Of a DNA stretch of 64,000 nucleotides, positions 55,996 through 64,000 are shown in pieces. This DNA is from Amphiduros pacificus (taxonomy: Eukaryota; Annelida; Polychaeta; Phyllodocida; Hesionidae): contig OX439009.1 in assembly GCA_949316495.1 (NCBI GenBank), positions 41,758,096-41,822,095 of the forward strand. Reading direction: 5' to 3'. The notes beneath the pieces were generated by a model. That model did no database searches. It saw only the letters and a list, made by a program, of their open reading frames with translations, and had not been told where the DNA came from. Both the position numbers and the translations under genes were made by a program. Position 1 is the stretch's first letter, and each line of letters opens with the position of its first letter.

Positions 55996-56409
55996 CTACA
56001 ATAACACAAACACATCAGATCTATTCGTGTTCACCCTGGGTAAAGTTGCTGCAATGGTTGAATAATGAGACAACGTTGTCTGACTTAGCTACAGTTGATT
56101 TGTGTGATGCGTAAGTCATCACAAGTTTATATATCTTTTCTATATTTCTTTCACAGTCGTAAATATTACAAAATAAGTATTTTTGGTATTTTGAACAAAT
56201 TCCAAAATGTTAGTCTTCCCTGAACAAAGTCTAAATTCCCTGACTTATCCCTGACCCTGAAAAATATAAAAAATGCTCCTGACTTTTGTATGACCAAAAG
56301 CAATCATGGAAATACAGTTTTTCAATATTTCTAAATGAATTTATAGGTCCATTGGCAACTATTTGACTGATACCATTTAACTGCGAGTGCCTGGTTTGTT
56401 TGTCAGTTC

Positions 56410-56815
56410 ATATAGTTTCACCAGGACTCAATTGACACACAGTTTCACCAGGACTCTATTGACACACAGTTTCACCAGGACTCCATTGACACACAGTTTC
56501 ACCAGGACTCTATTGACACACAGTTTCACCAGGACTCCATTGACATACAGTTTCACCAGGACTCTATTGACACACAGTTTCACCAGGACTCCATTGACAC
56601 ACAGTTTCACCAGGACTCCATTGACACACAGTTTCACCAGGACTCTATTGATACACAGTTTCACCAGGACTCGATTGACACACAGTTTCACCAGGACTCT
56701 ATTGACACACAGTTTCACCAGGACTCCATTGACACACAGTTTCACCAGGACTCGATTGACACACAGTTTCACCAGGACTCTATTGACACACAGTTTCACC
56801 AGGACTCTATTGAAA
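56410..56815. repeat. 27-bp minisatellite
   Basis: About 15 copies of TTTCACCAGGACTCTATTGA plus CACACAG. Frames stay open on both strands because the unit is a multiple of three; there is no coding signal. Confidence 0.9.
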
Positions 56816-57260
56816 TCTATATATGCCTATATCATTCCAACATGCCTAGTATATGATGATGCCTATATGATGATGCCTATATAATGATGCCTATATAATG
56901 ATGCCTATATAATGATGCCTACATAATGATGCCTATATAATGATGCCTATATAATGATGCCTATATAATGATGCCTATATAATGATGATGCCTATATAAT
57001 GATGATGCCTATATAATGATGATGCCTATATAATGATGCCTATATAATGATGCCTATATAATGTATAGAGCAGGCCCTGACCTTGTAGCCCTCTAGGGGT
57101 TCTTCGAGCTGTGCGGTGGTGCTGACAAATCTATATATGCCTATATCATTCCAACATGCCTAGTATATAATGATGCCTATATAATGATGCCTACATAATG
57201 ATGCCTATATAATAATGTCTATATAATGATGCCTATATAATGTATAGAGCAGGCCCTGAC
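56816..57260. repeat. 14-bp microsatellite and duplicated exon end
   Basis: Runs of CTATATAATGATGC flank a second copy (57064-57127) of the last 60 or so bases of the exon at 57261-57379 with its donor region (GAGCAGGCCCTGACCTTGTA and CCCTCTAGGGGTTCTTCGAG). Both copies are followed by the same CTATATATGCC-type sequence or exon body, indicating a duplication of about 180 bp across the exon edge. Confidence 0.8.
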
Positions 57261-57379
57261 CTTGTAGCCCTCTAGGGGTTCTTCGAGCTGTGCGGTGGTG
57301 CTGACACCTCTCCACCAGACCTTGATGGCGTGACTCGACTGCCTACTGACCTTGACCTCCACGGGCATGTTCAAAGGTG
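57261..57379 (-). CDS. CNTN: Contactin exon: first half of FN4
   Basis: APLNMPVEVKVSRQSSHAIK then VWWRGVSTTAQLEEPLEGYK. VxWxG and GYK are FNIII B- and C-strand features. The acceptor is TTTTCTTGCAG, phase 1. The donor is AAG then GTCAGG (C at +3), phase 0; the next exon resumes with VRVWREG. Confidence 0.87.
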
Positions 57380-57653
57380 CTGCAAGAAAATAATCATATC
57401 AGAATAAAAACCGACCATTCAAGGAACAGGTTATGTCTTATTGTTTATATATTCAACTATGTTCAATTTTAATTTTGCGCAGATGACAAGATAACCTACA
57501 TAATTGTTTCATTAAATAACAGATCATTTTAGTATGATGTTATCTTCAAATTAACAGATTTCATTTTTTCTCTACTTCTACCTGACATGAATAATCTATT
57601 TGAAATTCTAATTTGGTAAAAACCAAAAATATTTAAAGGAAACAAATATTAAC

Positions 57654-57846
57654 CATTTCTCAGTGTTCTCTGTGCAAAGTGGTCACTTTTTGGGCCGTTT
57701 CCGGCCTCGTTCCACACATACACAGCAAAGTAGTACTGCCTGTCTGGGTCCAGTCCGATCACCAGTCCTTCATTGGTCTGACCGGACAGCGTGAGGCGCG
57801 GAGGGTTCTCATAGTTGATGCCCAACTCCTGCGGCCAGTAAGCCAA
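57654..57846 (-). CDS. CNTN: Contactin exon: second half of FN3
   Basis: LAYWPQELGINYENPPRLTL, then LVIGLDPDRQYYFAVYVWNE and AGNGPKSDHFAQRTLRN: the L-x-P-x-x-x-Y and Y-x-V-x-V-x-N-x-A-G-x-G-P signature of FNIII. The acceptor is GTGCTTGCAG, phase 0; the donor is AATG then GTTAAT, phase 1. Confidence 0.9.
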
Positions 57847-58074
57847 CTGCAAGCACAACAAACACGCCACTAAAGTAGGATGCTGAGAGTTAACCAATCA
57901 GAAATAAGAATGCTCAGCTTGCAATGATCTCCCCTCAATGTAATTTGTTCCTTGAATGCAAATATTTTGTTATAAATCTTTTTAAAATGGTAGTTTAGAC
58001 ACATATCCCTGTAATTTAATTCTGTGTAAGACAAGTGCCTTATTGGTGCGATATAAATTTACCCCATTTCCCCT

Positions 58075-58655
58075 ACTACCCCCAGTTTTCCCCTAGTGAT
58101 ATGATATAACTGTACCCTGTATCCTCCCAGTTTTCCCCCAGTGATATGATATAACTGTACCCTGTATCCTCCCAGTTTTCCCCCAGTGATATGATATAAC
58201 TGTACCCTGTATCCTCCCAGTTTTCCCCTAGTGATATGATATAACTGTACCCTGTATCCTCCCAGTTTTCCCCTAGTGATATGATATAACTGTACCCTGT
58301 ATCCTCCCAGTTTTCCCCTAGTGATATGATATAACTGTACCCTGTATCCTCCCAGTTTTCCCCTAGTGATATGATATAACTGTACCCTGTATCCTCCCAG
58401 TTTTCCCCTAGTGATATGATATAACTGTACCCTATATCCTCCCAGTTTTCCCCTAGTGATATGATATAACTGTACCCCGTATCCTCCCAGTTTTCCCCCA
58501 GTGATATGATATAACTGTACCCTATATCTTCCCAGTTTTCCCCCAGTGATATGATATAACTGTACCCTGTATCCTCCCAGTTTTCCCCTAGTGATATGAT
58601 ATAACTGTACCCTGTATCCTCCCAGTTTTCCCCTAGTTATATGATATAACTGTAC
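58075..58655. repeat. 45-bp in-frame array carrying the FN3 exon donor
   Basis: About 13 units of 45 bp, TGTACCCTGTATCCTCCCAG then TTTTCCCCTAGTGATATGAT and ATAAC. On the coding strand each repeats the end of the exon (GGAAAACTGGGAGGATACAG, G) and its donor GTACAG. Since 45 is divisible by three and no unit has a stop, the frame GKLGGYRVQLYHITR stays open through all copies. Confidence 0.9.
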
Positions 58656-58777
58656 CCTGTATCCTCCCAGTTTTCCCTTGATGGTTTCCCTGTCATCTTG
58701 CACAGAAACCCACGTCATCTTGCAGGCTGTGGAGTTGAAGGGTATTGCTCTCGGGTCCATCACTTCTACGGTCGGCA
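58656..58777 (-). CDS. CNTN: Contactin exon: first half of FN3
   Basis: LPTVEVMDPRAIPFNSTACK then MTWVSVQDDRETIKGKLGGY R. The acceptor is GATAATTTCAG, phase 1. The donor chosen is the first AGG then GTACAG, phase 0, fitting the next exon; a dozen identical donors follow in the array, each keeping the frame. Confidence 0.85.
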
Positions 58778-58902
58778 CTGAAATTATCAACCACATCTTC
58801 GTGCATCATTTCTTCATGATATCATTTTATTGATCGATATATATTTTATCATTCCTCCTGTATCAGATGTGTTCACTTGGCAACATGTGGGCAGCTACTT
58901 AC

Positions 58903-59056
58903 ATCCCATGGCAGATTTTATGGTGACCACTTCTGACATGGGGCCAAAACCCAAATCATTGAATGCCTGAACGATGACCTCATAGTCCATATAGAAGAGT
59001 TCCGAGCCGATGGTCCATATATAGGAGGCCTGGTCATTCCCCTCCACTGTCTCACA
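58903..59056 (-). CDS. CNTN: Contactin exon: second half of FN2
   Basis: CETVEGNDQASYIWTIGSEL, then FYMDYEVIVQAFNDLGFGPM and SEVVTIKSAMG. Y-x-V-x-V-x-A-x-N-x-x-G-x-G-P is typical FNIII. The acceptor is GTATTTTGCAG, phase 0; the donor is GGAT then GTAAGT, phase 1. Confidence 0.9.
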
Positions 59057-59301
59057 CTGCAAAATACAGCACACACAATAACGTCATATTACAGGAGAGC
59101 TCGCAATGAAAGCTACCGCGGTACATCTCAAACGCATATAATATGACAGAGCTTCATACTCAAACCACCCAGAACAAGCTCCAGTTAGATGGGTGTATGA
59201 AAAGTTAAACCTTCCACTGACTGAGTTTCAGCCCCCTCCATTGTGGAAGGGGGTGATATAGTGAGCACTAATAGAGTGATATAGTGAGTCATATTGCTTA
59301 C

Positions 59302-59385
59302 CGTTTCCCACTCGAGTTCGTCCGGCACCCTCTGACACACCTTATAGCCAAAGCCTGGGCCATTCTCCTCCCACGCATTCAATGG
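59302..59385 (-). CDS. CNTN: Contactin exon: middle of FN2
   Basis: PLNAWEENGPGFGYKVCQRV then PDELEWET, 28 codons, phase 0 at both ends. NGPGFGYKV matches the contactin FN2 C strand (NGDGFGYLL in vertebrates). The acceptor is TTGTATTTAG; the donor is ACG then GTAAGC. Confidence 0.88.
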
Positions 59386-59639
59386 CTAAATACAAACACA
59401 AATAAAACCACTATTAAGAATTCTTTTTTTTCAAAATGGTATCACATACCTCAATAAATGTAATATTTTAAAACATTATTCATTGGTACTCGTAATTAGG
59501 TAGCAATGGATAATTGAGGTAGAAATGGATAATTAGGTAAAAATGGGTAACTTAGGGAAAAATGGGTAATTTAGGTAGAAATGGGTAACTTTGGTAGAAA
59601 TGGGTAATTTAGGTAACAATGGGTTATTTAAGTTGTCAT

Positions 59640-59945
59640 AGATTTAGAATAAGGATGACTTAGGATGTCAATGATTTAGGATATCAATGATTTAGGATAT
59701 CAATGATTTAGGATATCAATGATTTAGGATATCAATGATTTGGGATATCAGTGATTTAGGATATCAATGATTTAGGATATCACTGATTTAGGATATCACT
59801 GATTTAGGATATCAATGATTTAGGATATCAATGATTTAGGATATCAATGATTTAGGATATCAGTGATTTAGGATATCAGTGATTTAGGATATCAATGATT
59901 TAGGATATCGATGATTTAGGATATCAATGATTTAGGATATAGATA
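59640..59945. repeat. 16-bp minisatellite
   Basis: About 18 copies of GATTTAGGATATCAAT, near perfect, in a contactin intron. To its left, diverged GGTAGAAATGGGTAA units occupy 59510-59630. Confidence 0.9.
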
Positions 59946-60084
59946 ATATAGATAGTCACAGATGCTTCGAGATTTGGATAATTTACAAGTATTAAGGGTC
60001 TACCGAAGCTTAGTTAAGTCATTTTGCTTATTGCACTTTGTTTGTTTATTTTGATGACGTAGTTGAGCGTGTGAGGGGTGCTAC

Positions 60085-60179
60085 CTTCCAGGTGACGACC
60101 AGCGTGCCCACTTTACCCCCTCCTCCTCCCACCTGCTGGGGCACAAGGTCGGGCTTCACAGCCAACGTATTGAACACAT
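60085..60179 (-). CDS. CNTN: Contactin exon: start of FN2
   Basis: DVFNTLAVKPDLVPQQVGGG then GGKVGTLVVTWK. The Gly run and LVVTWK match the contactin FN2 start (SGGGGAPGELIVNWTP). The acceptor is TGGTTTGTAG, phase 1; the donor is AAG then GTAGCA, phase 0. Confidence 0.88.
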
Positions 60180-60286
60180 CTACAAACCACAACACAGCAC
60201 CATATTAACACCATTACTCACCATTAGCATCAACAAACACATACTGGCAGAAAAAAAGCAGCGATATTTATAAGCTTTGAACTTAC

Positions 60287-60421
60287 CGGAGGGTTCACTG
60301 GGGTCACTGGTCCCGTATATATTCTCTGCACGGACCCTAATTTGGTACTGACTGTAAGGTCGTAATCCCGTCACATTCTTCATGTAGGTAAAAAACTGGT
60401 CAACAGGCTCTTCTTGAACAT
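60287..60421 (-). CDS. CNTN: Contactin exon: second half of FN1
   Basis: NVQEEPVDQFFTYMKNVTGL, then RPYSQYQIRVRAENIYGTSD and PSEPS. L-x-P-x-x-x-Y-x-x-R-V-x-A-x-N-x-x-G is canonical FNIII. The acceptor is CTCTTTTAG, phase 1; the donor is CCG then GTAAGT, phase 1. Confidence 0.92.
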
Positions 60422-60627
60422 CTAAAAGAGATCATCAAATATACATATAAAACAGACCATTGGCACAAAAATCCTCTCCATACCTCACACAAAAGGTGTT
60501 TCATTTCTCAGAAAATGGGATATTTCTAATGATACTATTTTAATAATATTCTTATGGGATTATAACAGTACCCATCCCCCCTCCAAGTTTGTCATAAAAC
60601 AAGGTATTTAAACAGGTTTTTCAAACT

Positions 60628-61466
60628 TAGATAGGTCTCTGATATAATCAATGTGAGGTGGGTCTCTGATATAACCAATGTCTGGTGGGTCTCTGATATA
60701 ATCAATGTCAGGTGGGTCTCTGATATAACCAATGTCAGGTGGGTCTCTGATATAATCAATGTCAGGTGGGTCTCTAATATAATCAATGTCAGGTGGGTCT
60801 CTGATATAATCAGTGTCAGGTAGTTCTCCAATATAATCAATGTCAGGTGGGTCTCTGATATAATCAATGTCAGGTGGGTCTCTGATATAATCAATGTCAG
60901 GTGGGTCTCTGATATAATCAATGTCAGGTGGGTCTCTGATATAATCAATGTCAGGTGGGTCTCTGATATAATCAATGTCAGGTGAGTCTCTGATATAATC
61001 AATGTCAGGTGGGTCTCTGATATAATCAATGTCAGGTGGGTCTCTGATATAATCAATGTCAGGTGGGTCTCTGATATAATCAATGTCAGGTGGGTCTCTG
61101 ATATAACCAATGTCAGGTGGGTCTCTGATATAATCAATGTCAGGTGGGTCTCTGATATAACCAATGTCAAGTGGGTCTCTGATATAACCAATGTCAGGTG
61201 GGTCTCTGATATAACCAATGTCAGGTGGGTCTCTGATATAACCAATGTCAGGTGGATCTCTGATATAATCAGTGTTAGGTGGGTCTCTGATATAATCAAT
61301 GTCAGGTGGGTCTCTGATATAATCGATGTCAGGTGGGTCTCTGATATAATCAATGTCAGGTGGGTCTCTGATATAATCAATGTCAGGTGGGTCTCTGATA
61401 TAATCAATGTCAGGTGGGTCTCTGATATAATCAATGTCAGGTGGGTCTCTGATATAATCAATGCCG
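60628..61466. repeat. 27-bp minisatellite, about 31 copies, next to the FN1 donor
   Basis: GTGGGTCTCTGATATAATCA plus ATGTCAG. It begins about 9 bp from the donor of the exon at 61476-61640 without copying it. The coding-strand frame continues open from the exon (ISETHLTLI per unit) for about 290 codons, which follows from the 27-bp unit and is probably not translated. Confidence 0.9.
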
Positions 61467-61475
61467 GTGACTTAC

Positions 61476-61640
61476 TTGTTTCGATGATTCTCCAGAACCC
61501 TTCCCAGTAGTTATATGCCTCCAGGACGTAGGAGATGATGGGGCTGCCGTTTGTCCCCGCAGCCTTCCACTGTATCACCACCGATGTCTCCGTGGGCGTC
61601 GTCGAGCCAAAGAACACCCCTGCTGGCTCGCTGGGCGGTC
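61476..61640 (-). CDS. CNTN: Contactin exon: first half of FN1
   Basis: GPPSEPAGVFFGSTTPTETS, then VVIQWKAAGTNGSPIISYVL and EAYNYWEGFWRIIET. GPP at the Ig6-FN1 junction and the W-x-A/P-x-x-x-NGSPI-Y-x-L-E pattern are contactin-like. The acceptor is TATATATCAG, phase 1; the donor is ACAA then GTAAGT, phase 1. Confidence 0.92.
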
Positions 61641-61869
61641 CTGATATATATAATACTTCACGTGACTAATTGCTCACATCTATCTTTGATTCAACAATAA
61701 GAAAAAAATCTTCTTTTCATTTATTATTGTACGCAACAGAAATAAATACTATATACATGTAGTATTACCTTATAATTTAAGGCAATTTAATTTGTAAAAG
61801 ACAAAGACAAATTAAAATAATAATATAAATAACATAACCATAAGCTATTTGCCTGATGGCTATCTCTAA

Positions 61870-62463
61870 ATCTGTCCCCCACGGTGCAGGTGTATCTATA
61901 CTGGTGAACTTACCAACTACCTGTACATCTCTCCCCCACGGGGCTCTCCACGGTGTACCTATACTGGTGCACTTACCAACTATCTCTACATCTGTCCCCC
62001 ACGGGGCTCTCCACGGTGCAGGTGTATCTATACTGGTGCACTTACCAACTACTCTACATCTGTCCCCCACGGGGCTCTCCACGGTGCAGGTGTACCTATA
62101 CTGGTGAACTTACCAACTATCTCTACATCTGTCCCCCACAGGGCTCTCCACGGTGTATCTATACTGGTGAACTTACCAACTATCTCTACATCTGTCCCCC
62201 ACGGGGCTCTCCACGGTGCAGGTGTACCTATACTGGTGAACTTACCAACTATCTCTACATCTGTCCCCCACAGGGCTCTCCACGGTGCAGGTGTATCTAT
62301 ACTGGTGCACTTACCAACTATCTCTACATCTGTCCCCCACGGGGCTCTCCATGGTGCAGGTGTATCTAATACTGGTGCACTTACCAACTATCTCTACATC
62401 TGCATATCTCTCCATCTGTCCCCCATGGGGCTCTCCACGGTGTATCTATACTGGTGCACTTAC
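61870..62463. repeat. 62-70-bp array carrying the Ig6 exon donor
   Basis: Eight units, each with CTTACCAACTATCTCTACAT and CTGTCCCCCACGGGGCTCTC. On the coding strand they repeat the end of the exon at 62464-62593 (GAGAGCCCCGTGGGGGACAG, GATGTAGAGATAGTTG) and its donor GTAAGTGC. Relative to the exon they lack the bases coding RFERYA, except the copy nearest the exon, which keeps part. Confidence 0.9.
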
Positions 62464-62593
62464 CAACTATCTCTACATCTGCATATCTCTCAAATCTGTC
62501 CCCCACGGGGCTCTCCACCACGCATTTGTAGCGTCCAGTGTGTTCATGCTGAGCATTGGTTATGAACAGCCCACCAACATTATGACCAGTGCC
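62464..62593 (-). CDS. CNTN: Contactin exon: second half of Ig6
   Basis: GTGHNVGGLFITNAQHEHTG then RYKCVVESPVGDRFERYADV EIV. G-x-Y-x-C-x-V is the Ig F strand with the disulphide Cys. The acceptor is ATTCATTGCAG, phase 0; the donor is GTTG then GTAAGT, phase 1. Confidence 0.92.
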
Positions 62594-63171
62594 CTGCAAT
62601 GAATTAAGATCATTTAAAAAAATTGATTCCAGAAAACTCCAGTCATCTGGAATCAGTGGCAAAGGCTGGTGATGGGGTTGCCCTATTGACTTATTAACTT
62701 ATTTTCATTTTATCATGCTCTTTTTGTCATCTGATATAAAAAAATGTAATTTAAAAGCATCATGCAATGCAAACAAAAGAACTATAATTAGTGTGAAAGG
62801 TCTGGAAATGGCCTAATGAATTCCACCCCTTGATATATCAGGGATACAAGTCAACCCAGTCTATGACAGAGTCTATGTGTTAGGTTCAGTAATAGCATCT
62901 TTACTTCCTGTCAACTTATTAAGTTCACATGATTTTAAAACGAAGGTCAAAGTTTCAGAGTAGAAAGTCATTTTTAGATCTTCATATGATGAATCCATTT
63001 CAAGAACAAAACATTAATTAGTTATCATGTAAACAAAAAGTGGCAGACTCCCAGTGGCCGAGACATTGGAAAAACCCTTGAAAAAACCAAAATGTATATA
63101 TAAATCGAGATGACCTTTTATCGAAACAACAGCAACAAAGTTGTAATGTATAAAAGGCTATATTTTCCTAC
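62594..63171 (-). other. Contactin intron without notable features
   Basis: AT-rich intron between the two Ig6 exons; no repeats or other exons seen. Confidence 0.6.
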
Positions 63172-63374
63172 CCGAATATGATAAGGATTTTTCCAAACTT
63201 GGTAGCGATTTTCTCCCAGCCGGAACACCTTTTCAAACTCAATCCACATATCCCCATGAAACCAGGTGTAGGTGAGGTCGAGCTGGTAGTCGTAGCTGGC
63301 CACACAGTGTAAGAAGCCGGTCTTATTCACCTCCACATTGACGCCAACCGGAGGTAAACTAATTGTCACCTGGG
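63172..63374 (-). CDS. CNTN: Contactin exon: first half of Ig6
   Basis: SQVTISLPPVGVNVEVNKTG then FLHCVASYDYQLDLTYTWFH and GDMWIEFEK onward. LHCVASYD--LDLTYTW matches the contactin Ig6 (MQCAASHD--LDLTFTW), with the B-strand Cys and C-strand Trp. The acceptor is TGTATTTTCAG, phase 1; the donor is CGG then GTAGGA, phase 0. Confidence 0.93.
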
Positions 63375-63570
63375 CTGAAAATACAAACAAAATCTATCAT
63401 GTCCACAATCTGTGAAACTAGATATATCTTACCACTAAGTTTGTAACATTAACAAAAAGTCATTGTCAAATCATGTTAGGAGTATACTTTGGAAATTTAC
63501 AAATGACTATGATTTTGATGTTGACGACTGCCACCAGAGGGTGCTACAGGCTGAGGTTATGTAGGCTTAC

Positions 63571-63739
63571 ATAGTACGGTGAGGTTCCCCACGCTCTGTG
63601 CTTCTCCCAGTTCATTGGCAGCATGGCAGGTATATACGCCAGTATCCCCTAGCTGCACCGGACTGATGTACAGGTTCCCGTTCGGCATCTGAACCACTCG
63701 GTCAGTCTCACCAGTGCCTGGGTTCAGGTTAGCTCCATT
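63571..63739 (-). CDS. CNTN: Contactin exon: second half of Ig5
   Basis: NGANLNPGTGETDRVVQMPN, then GNLYISPVQLGDTGVYTCHA and ANELGEAQSVGNLTVL. GNL-I-x-x-V-x-x-x-D-x-G-x-Y-x-C is the Ig E-F signature. The acceptor is TTTTATGTTAG, phase 0; the donor is CTAT then GTAAGC, phase 1. Confidence 0.93.
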
Positions 63740-63934
63740 CTAACATAAAATAAACTACCCATATAACACCACTGGCATTTACATCAGAAGAATGTTGTAA
63801 CATTAATAAGGCAATGGCAAAACACATTACAAATGTGCATTCAATATTCTAAAATTGTCTCTACATCTGCAATGTCTGTGTTTCAGTAAAATAAGTTTAT
63901 ACTATACACCAGATAAAGTAGTGGGATGAGATAC

Positions 63935-64000
63935 CTTAAACCAGGTGATGGTTGGAGTCGGGGCAGCCTCCGGACGACATATAATAGTGGTGTTCCCTGT
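63935..64000 (-). CDS. CNTN: Contactin exon: Ig5 start, cut by the window edge
   Basis: Contactins are GPI-anchored neural and glial adhesion receptors of six Ig and four FNIII domains that act at axon-glia and septate-like junctions. The visible part, TGNTTIICRPEAAPTPTITW FK, holds the B-strand Cys and C-strand Trp of Ig5 and closely resembles the contactin consensus GGNVTIICNPEAAP. The donor is AAG then GTATCT, phase 0. From here to 53054 thirteen further exons give Ig5, Ig6, FN1-FN4 and a GPI signal, all in phase. Ig1-4 and the start lie beyond the right edge. Confidence 0.92.

Noticed and set aside
56387-56884. Open frames on both strands of SFTRTLLTH and VLVKLCVNR units
   Set aside because: A 27-bp tandem repeat; openness on both strands at once follows from repeat length and is not evidence of coding.
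60592-61475. Minus-strand frame of over 290 codons made of ISETHLTLI units
   Set aside because: It is intronic minisatellite that stays open because the unit is 27 bp. The donor GTAAGT and the next exon's phase fit without it.

Overview
This is animal genomic DNA: AT-rich, intron-rich, full of minisatellites, LINEs, SINEs and MITE-like elements. No species can be named from the window. The tRNA-derived SINEs, CR1/L2-like LINEs and gene content would fit a lophotrochozoan (mollusc- or brachiopod-like) invertebrate; that is inference.

Four host genes are visible. (1) 229-10531, minus: three exons of a gene coding about 99 tandem 13-residue acidic units built on DGDGIPD, similar to thrombospondin type-3 calcium-binding repeats. 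It runs off the left edge and its 5' exons were not found. (2) 22591-39161, minus: a complete endoplasmin (GRP94/HSP90B1) gene in 14 coding exons. All splice phases agree, the product is 813 aa with a signal peptide and a C-terminal HDEL, and the promoter has an exact ERSE with an ERSE-II nested in it. (3) about 40004-52727, plus: a small unidentified gene, of which a possible first exon and a convincing last exon with stop and poly(A) signal can be seen. (4) 53054-64000, minus: the 3' part of a contactin gene (Ig5, Ig6, four FNIII domains, GPI-anchor signal), running off the right edge. Genes 3 and 4 meet tail to tail.

Mobile DNA: a full-length 7.3 kb LINE (43799-51141, minus) sits inside an 88-bp minisatellite. 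Besides endonuclease and reverse transcriptase it codes a chromodomain, a coiled coil, an SGNH-esterase-like domain, a KH domain, a CCCH zinc finger and a Cys cluster, in three consecutive blocks of one frame separated by two single stop codons. Its 5' UTR holds five 26-nt hairpins with compensatory base changes. There are also a 5'-truncated relative (12312-13404), three SINE copies, a MITE inserted into its own kind (15820-17178), a hAT-like MITE in a minisatellite, and several long inverted repeats.

The most striking pattern is at the exon edges. Many intronic minisatellites begin at an exon boundary, and several carry dozens of copies of the real splice donor or acceptor with the adjacent coding bases (endoplasmin exon 12; the last exon of the plus-strand gene; contactin Ig6, FN3 and FN4 exons). 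The introns therefore carry arrays of decoy or alternative splice sites.
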